A stretch of DNA of 64,000 bases from Allantophomopsis cytisporea (GCA_024752435.1 CP103029.1:1116001-1180000), one strand, 5' to 3'; shown: positions 1-11,461, counted from the first letter of the stretch. Notes: generated by a model from the letters alone, not told the origin. A program made the numbers and translations.

Positions 1-147
1 GTGGTTTGGAGACTCAGTAGAGAGAAGTGGGATGAGCTACAGGCTAAGGATCCTGATGTAGCGAATGAGTTGCTTAGGATCTCGTTGAAGTTGACAAGCG
101 AGAGGATGAGCTCCATCACCTCCTATGTCCTGACCACTGCGGGATGA
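1..147 (+). CDS. SulP/STAS-family transporter, C-terminal fragment
   Basis: The window opens inside a reading frame of 48 codons that ends at TGA 145-147; the 5' part lies outside. The residues (for example DPDVANELLRISLKL, then TSYVLTTAG at the end) resemble the last segment of the cyclic-nucleotide-like domain that follows the STAS domain in large fungal SulP proteins of the yeast YGR125W type. These are membrane proteins of the vacuole or plasma membrane, related to sulfate permeases. Only the tail is visible, so substrate and topology cannot be judged. The family call rests on my memory of this conserved tail. Confidence 0.55.
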   Translation: MVWRLSREKWDELQAKDPDVANELLRISLKLTSERMSSITSYVLTTAG

Positions 148-507
148 GATATGTCATCATCTGGTGTTTAATACGTTCCTCCTGTCTATTGGCTTGGATG
201 TGTTTATTCTACCTTCACCATATCCCTGTCAAAGTTTTCAGAACTCTAGATATTTGGTTCGATGTACTTAGTTATATTTATAAATGCTCAATGGTAAATA
301 CCTTCTTTGTGAATATTATGTGTCTATATAAGAAGTCCATATACAAGAACGCGGTGACCCCATCTACTTTCAATGTTGAAGACTGATCGATTCACCCTGA
401 ATTACTCACGATGTTGTCAATGTCTTCCAGTAAACAGAAATGGAGTAGTGGGCCTTGTTGTGATGTATTTAATTGAGAACAGACAAACAGGGAACAAACC
501 ATGACGT
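148..507. other. Intergenic, 3' side of two convergent genes
   Basis: This 360-bp spacer separates the SulP-like stop from the stop of the minus-strand 2EXR gene. It is AT-rich and presumably holds both 3' UTRs. A small open frame at 144-386 has no recognisable protein character. Confidence 0.6.
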
Positions 508-1149
508 TCACGCACTCCTCGAAACTGATACGAACTCTAACCCCGGCCTTCCAGCTTCCCATTTTCCCTTCCACTTCCCTTTAGCATACGCATCCCAATC
601 CTCCATCGTAATCTTGAGCAATTCCTCCCAACTAGGCCCCTTCTCTCTGCCCTCTACATCCACGAACTCCAAATCTCCCTCTTCATCCTTTAACTCCGTG
701 CCATCAACCACGACACACACAGTCCTCAGTGCCGGCAATCGATCAAAGACCTCCCACCAGCGCTTAGAAATACACACGTCCCATGGCCCAATCACGAACA
801 GAGGGTCAATAGCAAAGTAGCGCACATTTCGCACGTTTTTCCGGCTCAGCTCTTCAAAAATGATGGTCATCGGGTTGTTGCCGTAGTTGTTGCGGAAGTA
901 AATGGTGTCGAGTGTATAGTTGATGTAGCTGTCGAAGCACGGCATGTAGAACTTTTGTGCTACATTGCGAGATTCCTGACAGGTGTGTAGGAGTGCGGGC
1001 TGCGAGGTCCGTGAGGTGTAGGCGCACTTGCTTGCGTTGTACTTTATCTCCAGGATGCGGGGCAATATAGCTGCCTCCCAAACCTTGAGGCGGAGCTCGG
1101 TGGGTAGGTTTGGGAAGTGGGGAAATAGAGATTCACTTCCGGTGGCCAT
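508..1149 (-). CDS. 2EXR-domain protein
   Basis: This is an intronless gene of 213 codons on the minus strand, with its ATG at 1149-1147. Residues 9-30 (FPHFPNLPTELRLKVWEAAI, then PRI) match the 2EXR motif: a hydrophobic start, LPxELRxxIW and a following arginine-rich turn. The helix LLHTCQESRNVA at about 54-65 is also typical of the family. 2EXR proteins are F-box-like, very numerous in Leotiomycetes and Dothideomycetes, and mostly uncharacterised. The C-terminus is charged, with KGKWKGKW near the end. No signal peptide or membrane segment is seen. Cellular role unknown. Confidence 0.75.
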   Translation of the reverse strand: MATGSESLFPHFPNLPTELRLKVWEAAILPRILEIKYNASKCAYTSRTSQPALLHTCQESRNVAQKFYMPCFDSYINYTLDTIYFRNNYGNNPMTIIFEELSRKNVRNVRYFAIDPLFVIGPWDVCISKRWWEVFDRLPALRTVCVVVDGTELKDEEGDLEFVDVEGREKGPSWEELLKITMEDWDAYAKGKWKGKWEAGRPGLEFVSVSRSA

Positions 1150-2060
1150 GGTTTAATTGTATATCTCTTTTTGTTTGTACATGATATGGTGTTTGGGTAT
1201 GGGTAAGATGTTCGTCCCGTGATGAATGGTAGTCGTCGTAAGGTAGTGGTGTTGTCTCGCCAATTGATAATGTACTGGCTTGTTCCTCGGTTAAACTCCA
1301 GTCTACTGTGATCAGCGGCGACGAACATCGAATTAAGGGCCTACGATATCTATTAAATCCTTTGATCATTGATTTTTGTACATAGAAGCAGCTCATGCTA
1401 GGTTCTATTCGGACATATTCTTCATTTCAATATGGTTTCGTTTCAAAATACTTATCAGTGTTAGAACGAATCTCCACTCGTTTTATACAACGGAAGTATT
1501 CACCAATGCTCAGTCGTTTTGAGAATCAGAACGCTATTCAGAACAAGTACTCGGACTTTTCATGATGGGCATCAAAATCTAACAAGTCTAGATATGCATG
1601 TCCTAGAGAGCTGTACTTTTAAACAAATCTACATATATATTTTGAGTAGCAGAGTTGACTTGAGTCGCGCATTTATCAAGAGGTATACAGTTATCGATGG
1701 TTGTATAGTTTTTCAGAGAAGTAGACACATTTTAAGCTGTATAATTATCGAGAGATACACAGGTGATGTTGACCGCGGGGTTACTTGTGGATATACAACT
1801 GTCTCTAGCAGTATAACTATCCGGCGCAGTACAAGTATTTAGAGTTGCAAACTTCTTGGGTGGTACGACAATTCGTCCTTCCTTTATCTCTTTCCTACTA
1901 TCGACAAGGAATGGAAGAAGTATTTCACGCAAGACAATCACAGGAGGTTTGATCAAAACCGTACAATGTCCCTTTTACTACTCGCATCGCTCAGAGGTGT
2001 TTTTAAACAAGCGCCCCAATCTACAGCCATCATCACCAGTAATTCTACAAAGGCAAAGCT
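1150..2060. other. AT-rich intergenic region carrying an 18-bp array
   Basis: The spacer between the 2EXR gene start and the VMA13 stop is AT-rich. It probably holds the 2EXR promoter (1150-1400) and the VMA13 3' end (about 1900-2060). The middle is occupied by the degenerate 18-bp repeats listed separately. No convincing gene is present. Confidence 0.6.
1500..1865 (+). repeat. Degenerate 18-bp tandem array, copy 1
   Basis: From about 1500 to 1865 the sequence falls into imperfect 18-mers. The best units lie at 1663-1860, for example agtcgcgcatttatcaag, aggtatacagttatcgat, ggttgtatagtttttcag and agctgtataattatcgag. The plus-strand frame starting at 1519 stays open to 1842. It reads as hexapeptides such as TVIDGC, IVFQRS, IIIERY and AFIKRY. 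The unit resembles the array at 26.64 kb (agtcgcgcatttatcaag here, agtcgtacatttattgaa there). See findings. Confidence 0.6.
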
Positions 2061-3609
2061 CTAGTTCGTCTCGAAGCTATACCTCAGCCACTCGCCAACA
2101 GCCCTCAGACTCTCCCATCGAACAGACTCATCCGGCTCGGCCATTAACTCCATAACTCTACCCTTGAGGCCCAACTTCTCGAGCTGACCTCTCTTCTCTG
2201 GCACCTCCTTGACCAACCATCCCACATCATTGCAAGCGATAGCAAGGACTTGTTTGTCACTATCCCATGGCTTGGCAATAATCTCAGCCAACTTCTTTGG
2301 CAGCTCTCCCTTTTCAGACTCCAGGATTTTGCGTGCGTTTTCGGCCCAGAATGTGGGGTTGCGGTGGGGTGGCGACCAGCGGAGATGGCCAGATCTGACC
2401 TCAGCTGCATACTCATCAAATGTGGTTTGAGTCTTGGTGTACTCATCGAGCATCTCGTTGAGATTTTTAAGCTCTTCGAGGAGGTCCTCATCGGTAAGGT
2501 GACGGCCTCCGAGGTTTTGTAAAAGGGCAGGAAGACGAGCAAGTGTTGCTGTTGGGAGGAGAGTGGATTTGTTAGATGAAAGGAGGTTGTAAAGGGTGGA
2601 GACTAAGAGTCTGGTAGTCTTCTCCTTTGGCGAGAGTCTCAAAAGTTGGGTATACAATGGCACAATCTCGTAGTCACTACAGAAGTCAGCTTCAGTTCCG
2701 CTTTTCGAAGAACAAAATCACATACCTTTCCAGTCCCTCACCAACCATAGCGCCTTCGAAACTAAGTTGCCAGATAACCAGAAGAACATGGTAAAGTAAC
2801 TGCAAGCCGACACCACCACCCAGAGATCCCTCAGCGCCAATTCTAGTACTTGTAATACCGCTGTAAAGAGTAGATGCCGAATTGCCGTTGCTGACACCTG
2901 CAGCTGCCTTCAAGATATCAATTAAAGGACTGATAGTATCTTCCTTTTCCTGCCAGAAAAGTTCTCTAGATCGCTTCCCACGAAGAAGAGAGGAATATTG
3001 AAGCACAGATATATCCTGAAGGCCTCCATCGGAGCTCTTGGCAAGAGTTGAGAGGTACTTGTATAATCTTGGGAGCGCAGCATCGGTTGCTGGGGATCCC
3101 TTTGGTGACTTGATCGTGGATACTGACAATAAAGCAGAGAGTACGTTGGATGTGAGGAGCGGTATAGGATCTTCTGGGTTTGTGGACTGTGCCAATAATG
3201 GGAGGAAAGAATGATATGGATCTGGGTGTTCGAGAATGGCCTTGCTTAGCTCCGGGTTATCTATAACTTGAATTAATACACACAGATCTCCACTCAAATA
3301 AGTATCTGTCATACCTTCAAGCAAGTCCCCCAACAAGACAAGGATATATTGAACAACATCTCCACGTCTGGAAGCAGATTCCAAAATGCTTGGTTGTCCA
3401 TCTGCACCCACAAACAACGTCCTATAACCAGCAAGATCGCTTTCAATGACCTGCTTCCTCTGTTCTTTCCGGACCTTGTCCACAGCACGGATCTGGTCCA
3501 ATTGATCCTTTGTTATCGTGCCAGCTCGGACAGCTCCATCCCAAGGTATAGGTCGGGCGCGAATATTGTTCTGCAGCGACAAGAGGTAGGTTGGAGGATC
3601 CAGAGACAT
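2061..3609 (-). CDS. VMA13: V-type proton ATPase subunit H
   Basis: Three exons on the minus strand (3609-3315, 3260-2726, 2676-2061) give 481 residues, close to the yeast protein (478). The product is the regulatory H subunit of the V1 sector of the vacuolar proton pump, an armadillo/HEAT-like helical protein that couples V1 to V0. Diagnostic stretches are the N-terminal LQNNIRARPIPWDG, the central LLGDLLEDNPELSKAILEH and the C-terminal ESVRWESLRAVGEWLRYSFE. The start MSLDPP at 3609 was chosen because the in-frame extension upstream begins with GTG. Intron 1 (3261-3314) is 54 nt, a multiple of three with no in-frame stop. Intron 2 is 2677-2725. Splicing restores the conserved LLEDNPEL and LESDYEIVPLY. 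Confidence 0.93.
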
Positions 3610-4178
3610 GATGAATAGAATCACAGCACAGTAGGCTGCAGAGTGTGTGGGAGGAGAGGTTGGTTATTGTACAGCTGAATTACAGCGACGTCGAAGCTTG
3701 GAGCTGGCGTCTTATCGTTTGGTCATGTTGGAGCAAGTAGGTACGACATAGCTCGTGGACCGCCGTTTATGCCTCAGGAATCATTCTTAACGGCCACCGC
3801 TCAATTAAGCATATTAACCTCACCTCACTCGCTTTGATCGTAAAGGCAGTCATTCATGGAAATCACCTCCTTTGAAAGGCACGGAATCACGAGGTCAAAT
3901 ATTTAAGGTCGGCAAATTATGTTATGGAGTACATACGTAGAAGAGAAATTGATATCCCAATTTTCCAGCTCCCGAATTCTATTCTCCTGTTTTCCCCTGA
4001 TTTACAATTACATCCAGCTCTCTGGTATTGACAAACCCCATCTTCTCATTGCGTAACCTTCCTTCATTGATTCTTCCTGCTAATCCAGAGCAACATTAAA
4101 AATACCCAGGCATGATATCATCCTTAACTCCAACCAATGCATTACTCAAAAGAAACACAATATTCAAACCCGCTCTCA
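3610..4178. other. Intergenic, VMA13 promoter and 3' end of the membrane-protein gene
   Basis: This 569-bp spacer separates two minus-strand genes. It should hold the VMA13 promoter and 5' UTR at the high-coordinate side of 3609 and the terminator of the next gene near 4178. No gene or repeat is visible. Confidence 0.5.
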
Positions 4179-5394
4179 TCATCTTCTCGTCGTCCTTGTT
4201 CTCCGATCATCAGAACTCAAAGTACCTTTTTGCAATGTTAGTCTTATGATTTCCTCAAATTTAAGTGGTTGACTTACTCTCAGTAGTACCTGTGTATGAT
4301 CCATCTGTATAGGAGTAATCGCTACCACTGATTATGGTGGTATTGTCTTTCTCACTTCTCCTCGCGTCTGCCCTTCTCTTGAGTCCTAGAATCACAGCCA
4401 GACCAGCAAGACCAGCGCCGACGGCACCAAGTCCTCCTAAGCCACTGCTCTTTCGCTCTGTGCGCTCAGTTACCCTGGTTGGTCGACTAGCGCCACCAAA
4501 CCATCCGGTATGAGTCTCTCTTCGCGGAACGCTCGCGGCACTTCCATATCTTGAACGACGTTCCACAATGATCTCTTCTCTTTCTGTTCTGCGACGCTTA
4601 TTGCCTCCCAGGCCAAATATGCCCAGGATTGTACCAAATAGCTCACGAGCAAGACAACAGAAGCACAGAAGTGCAAGGAGGATTATACCAGCCAAGACAC
4701 CAATCACAATACCAGCAATTGCACCCGCGCTGAGGCCATGGTGTGTTTCAGAGGTTGTGATTCCAAGGGAACCACCTGCCGTGCTGACTGGAGTTGAGAA
4801 AGGTACAGTTGTTGTTGCTGATACTGTGGAAGTGGCCGTCGATGCGCCGCTCGTGGGTCTTAGTGGTGCTGAGTATGTGGTGGTGGTGGCATATCGAGAA
4901 TACGAGCTTGCGTATGAAGCACTCAGGCCGCTTCCCTGATTACATTGTCCGCTTGTATAGCAGTACTGATCGCTGGCGCAGCAGATGGATCCGCAGCTTG
5001 ATTCTCCGGCGGATGTATCGCAAGATGCCGTTGCAACAGCAGACGTAGTAGTCGCTGTCCCTCCCACATAAGAACTCCACACGGTAGTCGTAGTGACAAG
5101 ATCCGTCTCAGTATAAACCGAGGTATAGTATTGCCAACCGCCGGTTGCAGCTGCTGCAGTTGTGGTAGAACACTGCGCCTCGTCGTTGCTATCGGTATAA
5201 CAAACCGAACCTCCAGTACAGCAAACATTTCCATACCAGCCACAGATAGTTCCATCACACCCTCTCTCCATAAGATAGAGAGTACCGTCATCTAGATCCG
5301 CGTTCGGCACCGGGCTGGCGGTGGCATGCTGTGGCTTTATGAGCAGGATTAACAGCAGCAGTAGAAGAGCCGAAGGGATTTCTGAAGCTTGCAT
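4179..5394 (-). CDS. Secreted-type cysteine-rich single-pass membrane protein
   Basis: Two exons (5394-4278, 4225-4179) with a 52-nt intron give 387 residues. Residues 1-26 are a signal peptide with a leucine run. Two cysteine-rich modules follow, GCDGTICGWYGNVCC...C (about 45-75) and CDTS...CGSICC...YCYTSGQC (about 125-152), each with a CC pair. A long Ser/Thr-rich linker and one transmembrane helix (AGAIAGIVIGVLAGIILLAL, about 223-242) come next, then a basic cytoplasmic tail. Splicing to the short last exon replaces SKSTT by a tail ending SSDDRRTRTTRR, a better ending for such tails. This suggests a cell-wall-facing glycoprotein or sensor of unknown ligand; it lacks a recognisable WSC domain. 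Confidence 0.75.
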
Positions 5395-7484
5395 TTTCGA
5401 ATTGTGGAATTTGAATGGACCGAGTCGAGCCTAGTCGTAGTTCCTAATGTAAGCGCAACGAAGGAATGCTGCTAGCTGATAAGACGGTGGAGGTGAATTC
5501 CCTGGATTCGTTCTATTTGACAATGATCGAACAGCAAACAAAGACACTTGAAAATATTGAAGCTGCTATGCGATTGTAAGAAATGGGTTGCTTTCAGCGG
5601 GAAAACGATGTGAATTTGAGAATAGACTCGGACTTTGGGGTGAACCTTGAATTGGGTTGTGCTGTGTCCACGTTTGGGTCCTCCCAGCCACCTTACACCG
5701 ACCGACCTCCTCAATTATCAAAATCCTTGCCTTTTTTGTATCACTATCACCAAGCACCACGCGCATAAGCTGCTCAAATAATCCGTCAACACAACAATCT
5801 CACAGATAATTAAATGAATTGGATTTGAATTAATGAGATCAGTCGTTATTGTATTTCCAGCGAATTTTCAATGCTATGAGGCGTGCGACCGATGTTATTT
5901 GGGCTCTCAGCTATGGTATGTATGGTGTGCTGTGATGCAGTAGCTCTGCAGATGTCAGCCATATGAGCCTGAATGTGTTGTTTTCCTTGGACGTTGGCGG
6001 GGTACTCACTCACTCACTCATTGACTGTCGAACACTCGCCTATTATGATTTGGAGAGTGCGGACTGCGGAGGGAAGAGCACGGTCATCAAATGATGACAT
6101 GACAAGACAACCACTCATGATTCATAAATAAGGAAGGTCCTTACCTTGAGCTCATTGTTGTGTTATTTCCCAGGAGCATCTATATGGACATCATTTTCTT
6201 GCTATTGAGAGTTTCCATCTCAAACTAAGCTGTTAGACCTATATTTGTTCAGGCAGTAGAATGCATAAATTCCTTAAGTTCTTAATTATTTCAGATCCAA
6301 AATTGTTTAAATGTCGTTCACCAATTAATATTGACGGTTCTACATTTTCTTTTCATTCATGATTATGCATTTGTACAGGGTATATAGAAAAAGCTTCAAT
6401 TACTTTGGTCAGATCTTGTGAATTACAAATTTCAATAAAACCTGAAGATTCTCCGTTGCGAGTGTTTTTTCTGGATCCTTTTAAAGAAATCGATGGCTTA
6501 TTAGGGGTATCTGACTATATTTATGTATCCCGCCTGTTTTAGGAGGTTAAAAACTGTCAAAATAGTCAAGGATAATCTCAAAAAGAGAAATTCTGCGAGC
6601 AAAAGAACTCATAGGCCTCTGAAGTCTGGACGAAGGAATTTATGGAGCGTCTAAAAGTAGATTTAGAGGACACTATATACAGTAAAGGTCTATACATGTA
6701 ACTAAAAGATCATCAATCCGCTATAAGGAGTCATCGTCATTCAGGATCTTGTGACAAGAACCATGCAAATACCAGCTTCACTCATCGAGACGGGATCTGA
6801 TCTGCCTCTGTGAGGGGCTACTAGTAATTACCGCGTAGATGGGCAGTTTTTACAAAGGTCTAGCCATGTACCAACAATTTGTGATGGATTAATTCATGTC
6901 AAACATATACGAAATAGAGTAGGGACAAGTGATATGTAGCATCTGGGTCAATAGGCGGTTGGGAGTCATCAACATTGGGATGCAGAAGCGATGCGCAGGT
7001 AGGTGTGAGGGGAATCTCGAAGAAATGATGTCGTATATTGTAGAGCCCAGAAGTTAAGGGATGTTGAGTCGTTGACCGACATAGAAATCTTGCCGCATGA
7101 AGTCTTCCAGTTTGTATCCCCAAAAACTCGAGCACGATTAGTGCTTGAAATCTTGAAGACTCGCTACAATGCCAACATCAACGACAGGAGATCCACAAAG
7201 TTGCAGATCGATAAGGAGGCTGTTATCTTAAAACCATCTTTGCAAAACTGCCTAGTGTCGCCCTCTCATGGTATCATATCGATCCGTAATGCGATGTTCG
7301 AGTCCATATCGTAAACCTGTTAATTAATCCATTGCAATCCCATTTCTCACAGCATAAGAAAAAAAAACCAACACGTGAACTTGATTTGCGGAAAGTTCAT
7401 TGAGCACCTTGCTACATGACATGCAAAGTTATTCTCCCATATGCTTCCCAAAGACATCAGCTAAAGAAACGCCACTACATTCCC
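5395..7484. other. Long gene-free AT-rich region
   Basis: About 2.1 kb without a supported gene. 5395-5800 should hold the promoter of the cysteine-rich membrane protein. From about 6100 to 7050 the sequence is strongly AT-rich with stops in all frames. A few short frames (6899-7135 minus, 7072-7314 plus) resemble nothing I know. The end near 7320-7484 is the RPL9 3' region. Confidence 0.6.
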
Positions 7485-8339
7485 TTACTGCTCTTCAACG
7501 ATGTTGCCCTTCTCCGAAACGTAAAGACCATCCAAGAACTAGGTATTTGTTAGTTCGGTTACTTTCCTTTGACTCCAGTAATGAGAATTTACCTTTCTGA
7601 TATCCTTGTTTCGTACTCTGCAGATCTGCTGGATATCGGCGGCGGACTGGGAAACGTTCTCGAGGGAGTTTCCGAAGAGTTGGAGCTCATCCTTCTGGTT
7701 CTTGGAGGCCTCGACCTCGACACCTGGCTGCATGACGACTCTGCGGACGATCTTCTCACCAATGAAGTTTCTGATCTCGACCTCGAAAAGACCGGTCTCG
7801 TTGTTCTTGTCGATGTTGACGTTGATTGGGAAATGGGCGTAGACGTATCTCATCTTGTACTTGAAGCCCTTGGTGACACCGATGATCAAGTTGTTGATAA
7901 GGGTGCGGACAGTTCGGAGAGTGGCGACGTTCTTGCGGGCACCGTGGTGGAGCTCGATGTTAATGACATCCTTCTTTGGGTGGGAGAAGTTGACTGCCAA
8001 GTGGGAAAGGTCCTTGGTGAGCTTTCCTGTTCACGTTGTTAGATGCTGCCGGCTGCCCATATGCGACTGCGAATCCATACCTCTTGGGCCCTCGACCGTC
8101 ACAAGTCTTGACTTAATCGCGACCTTGACTGTGTAGAAAAACTTGTCAGCTGCTGTTGCCCATCTCGATTATGGCTTCCTCGCTGGTGCTCGCGCTCTCG
8201 TAATTCCACAATCCCAAGCAATTTCTTTCAACCACGTCGTCGACCAGCGCGCGCACCCTCGGGCCATTTAAGTATCGATTGGATTGTACCCACCTCCCTC
8301 TGGAACAGTCAGCGACTCGTTGGAGTGAATGTACTTCAT
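7485..8339 (-). CDS. RPL9: 60S ribosomal protein L9 (uL6)
   Basis: Four exons on the minus strand (8339-8294, 8128-8081, 8026-7593, 7538-7485) encode 193 residues, the usual length. The start is [15 protein letters not shown], and the body contains VKGF-type uL6 features ([20 protein letters not shown]), then HFPINV and the ending [20 protein letters not shown]. The first intron (8129-8293) directly follows 15 codons, typical of fungal ribosomal-protein genes. The last 54-nt intron (7539-7592) separates a 17-codon final exon. The product is part of the large ribosomal subunit near the sarcin-ricin loop. The gene is divergent from DPP3, and a telomere-like AAACCCTA box lies 90 bp upstream of the ATG. 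Confidence 0.96.
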
Positions 8340-8853
8340 TTTGAGTCGTTAATGGGCGTCGTTGGGCGTTTCCGTTTCGATTTGTCGCTGGAGAGGTCTA
8401 TTCAACTCGAAAACGGCTTGTGGGAACGAAACCCTAGACTTTCACGAATAAGCGAAATCAGGCAAGAGTGCTAAGGAAAAGTGTGCGCTTCAGGCAGAAA
8501 CCAAGGTACGAATGGCGGGTCCGGGGCTCGCATTATCATTTAATCCGATGCACGAACTCACGCACACATGCACTTGATTTCAATGCATTTTAATGCACTT
8601 CGGATAATCATAATGCCGCAAAAACACCCCATCAAGAACTTTGATGGTAGATTTTCGTAACATCTTGTGCTCATAGACATCAGGGAAAAAATTGATATCT
8701 CATGAAAAAAGGCGATTCCTGTCTAACTACAGATAGGTCCGCGTCTATTCAGCATTCCGTGATTCAAAGAGAGATATCCAGAGTGATATAGGAATATTCC
8801 TCCTTACTTCCCCGAGGATAACTTTTCCATATCCAAGGTAATTTGCCCATCCG
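8340..8853. promoter_or_regulatory. Divergent promoter RPL9 / DPP3
   Basis: This 514-bp spacer (730 bp if DPP3 starts at 9070) lies between head-to-head genes. It holds the AAACCCTA box near RPL9 and AT-rich sequence toward DPP3. No gene is seen inside. Confidence 0.5.
8429..8438. promoter_or_regulatory. AAACCCTA box upstream of RPL9
   Basis: AAACCCTAGA lies 90 bp upstream of the RPL9 ATG. The same core occurs upstream of RPL6 (14305-14314). ACCCTA-type sites bind Tbf1-like factors at ribosomal-protein promoters in several ascomycetes. Use of the box here is inferred from position and recurrence. Confidence 0.45.
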
Positions 8854-9069
8854 ATGAGGACTGGCCATTCATTGCAGTGCCTAGCACTTTCTAAGCCGTG
8901 CCGAGCTTCAACGCAGCCTTTCCTCAGCCTTGCATTAAGCCGAGCGTACTCAGCTGCCTCATGCAGCTACCCCACACCAGGCGGCATCACATCCAGTCAT
9001 CGTGTCACAATCATAAAGACAGCATTTCCCCTCAGTAATGTCCTGCCATTTCGTAGGTATATTTCCACG
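8854..9069 (+). other. In-frame N-terminal extension of DPP3, possible mitochondrial leader
   Basis: An upstream ATG at 8854 is in frame with the DPP3 start at 9070 and adds 72 codons with no stop. The extension contains no Asp or Glu. It has several Arg/Lys and many Ser, Leu and Ala (it begins MRTGHSLQCLALSKPCRAS and ends VLPFRRYIST), which fits a mitochondrial presequence. The context of the first ATG is poor (C at -3), while the second has A at -3 and G at +4. Leaky scanning could therefore give two isoforms. Whether the extension is transcribed is unknown. Confidence 0.4.
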
Positions 9070-11461
9070 ATGGACGCTCAAGAGCTCAAGCACTTCCTTG
9101 CCGACTCGCCACCATCTACCGTCAATCTTGAAATACGCAAGCACTTCGAAGCTCTTGACACCCAACACCAGAAATATGCCCACTACATAAGTCGGTAAGA
9201 TGATTTCTTAGAAGATATTCACTTTGACATGAAATGAGTATAAGGCCTATAAAGAATACTTGTGTGTTACTAACACCTCTTGCAGTGCAGCTTTCACTGG
9301 CACTAGAATCACTCTACGCCAAGTTTCTCCAGAGTCTGAGCCAATCTATGACTTCATAATTGAACTTCATAAGAGTTGCAACGGTGATTGGAAATCGTTG
9401 CAAGAGAAGGCCGGAATCAGTGATGACGATCTCAAGTATTTTCTTGAATATGCTGCCCAATTCCTTGGAAACTGCGGTTAGTCACTGCAGCTTGCCCCAT
9501 GATGGACCTCGAATTGACAGCCCCACCAGGAAACTATAAGGGGTTCGGAGATGTAAAGATAATACCCAGATCAGAAGAGGCGTCCTTCGTAGCTCTCGCT
9601 TCCACCTCACCAAAGGCCAAGGAGTTGTATGAGGCTACCAATGGTGGAGTCTTCTCCAGAAACCTCACTGGACTGATGCATTTGGGATATCCTGCGGAAG
9701 GACACATAAGCACATACTACCCGGATTCTCAAGACATCACTAAGGCGGAAATTGAAGCAATCAGTGCTTTCCTTGAGATTAAGGGACTGCTTCCCGAAAA
9801 CACAAGACTTCGAAAGACATCAGCTCAATCATACGAGTTGCTTATTGCCTCTGCAGTCACTGATGTTCCTGTCGGTGGTGGAGATATTGGAACAGAAACA
9901 ACCTTTACGATTGCAGACGGTGAACTGAAAGGATGCACGTTAAAATTGACATATGGTGATTATTCGGAGATCCTCGCCAAAATCACTGCCTACCACAAGA
10001 AAGCCGCAGAACTTGCTGCCAATGACAACCAGAGAAACATGCAACTCGCCTATGCGAAGTCATTTGAGACAGGGTCTCTCGAAGCCTTCAAGGACAGTCA
10101 GAGGTATTGGATTAGAGATAAGGGACCAATAATCGAGTCTAACATAGGCTTTGTAGAGACTTACAGAGACCCAGCGGTACATTCATGTTTGACCACTTGA
10201 CAGTTGTTGCTATACTAATAGTACCTTTATTAGGGTATACGCGGTGAATGGGAAGGGTTTGCGGCTATGGTCAACCTTGAGCGTACCAAGGCCTTCGGTG
10301 CTCTTGTCGACGGCGCTGAAGCTATGATCCCCAAGCTTCCTTGGTCAAAGGATTTCGAGAAGGATAAATTCCTAAGTCCAGACTTCACCAGTCTAGAGGT
10401 CCTTTCATTTGCGGGAAGTTCAATTCCAGCTGGAATAAACATACCTAACTGTACGTATTCTCCTGCCTTTCTATGTCATTTTGTTTTTGGAATTGTGTTG
10501 CTAATGAGGCTTTTCATTAGACGACGATATCAGACAATCTGAAGGGTTTAAGAATGTCTCCCTTGGCAACGTCCTGAGTGCTAAGGCACCCAACGAGAAG
10601 ATTCCGTTCATCTGTGAGAAGGATCTAGCGATTTATCAGAAGTATCGCGATGCAAGTTTCGAGGTACAGGTAGGGGTCCATGAATTGCTCGGTCATGGGA
10701 CCGGAAAGCTTCTCCAGGAGACATCAAAAGGGGTCTACAATTTCGACCACAAATCCCCACCGATCAGTCCGGTCTCCGGCAAACCAATCAGCTCATGGTA
10801 CAAGCCTGGCCAGACATGGGGATCAGTCTTTGGCAGCGTGGCCGCAAGTTACGAGGAGTGTCGTGCCGAGTGCGTGGCGATGGCATTGTCGTGTGACTTT
10901 GAGATCCTAAAAGTTTTCGGCTTTGGTGATGGAAAGAAGAACATGGACAATGAGGCCGGCGATGTTCTTTACGTCGCATACCTATCTATGGCACGAGCAG
11001 GAATTGCCTCGCTCGAGACTTGGGATCCCAAAAGCAGGAAGTGGGGACAAGCACACTCGCAGGCCCGCTTTTCCATCCTCAAGTGCTTCCTCGAAGCCGG
11101 CGACGACTTCTGTTCCCTCTCCTACGCCGATAAGGAGAATCTCTCCGACCTTGCGATTTCGCTCGACCGCTCCAAGATTCTGACAACCGGTCGTACCGCG
11201 GTTGAGAAGTACCTCCAAAAACTGCACGTCTACAAAAGTACAGCCGATTTCGAGTCTGGTGCTGCACTTTATAAGCAGATGACGGATGTAGACCCTGAAT
11301 TCTGGGGCCAGAAGGTCAGAGATGTGGTCTTGAGGAACAGGCAGCCCAGAAAGGTGTTTGTTCAGGCCAACACTGTGCTAGAAGGAGATAAGGTTGTGCT
11401 CAAGGAGTATGCGCCTACGCTGGAAGGAATGATTCTGAGCTACGCAGATAGGGATATTTAG
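9070..11461 (+). CDS. DPP3: Dipeptidyl peptidase III
   Basis: Five exons (9070-9194, 9286-9476, 9530-10176, 10234-10450, 10521-11461) encode 706 residues from [12 protein letters not shown], close to yeast Dpp3 (711). This zinc metallopeptidase (M49) removes dipeptides from the N-terminus of short peptides. The catalytic motif HELLGH begins at about residue 447 and the second zinc-binding motif EECRAE at about 505, the expected spacing. Conserved stretches [27 protein letters not shown] and [10 protein letters not shown] are formed across the splice junctions, which supports the exon model. The first intron has two possible acceptors five bases apart (9285 and 9290); the first gives the better protein. 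The upstream in-frame ATG at 8854 is treated separately. Confidence 0.95.

Noticed and set aside
6100..7050. RIP-mutated transposon in the AT-rich region
   Set aside because: The region is AT-rich, but I can find no terminal repeats, target-site duplications or residual transposase or reverse-transcriptase motifs. A RIP index would have to be computed.
7569..8042. Long plus-strand acidic frame over RPL9
   Set aside because: It is the exact antisense of the RPL9 coding exon. Its Asp/Val/Leu-rich composition is what the reverse complement of a ribosomal-protein gene gives.
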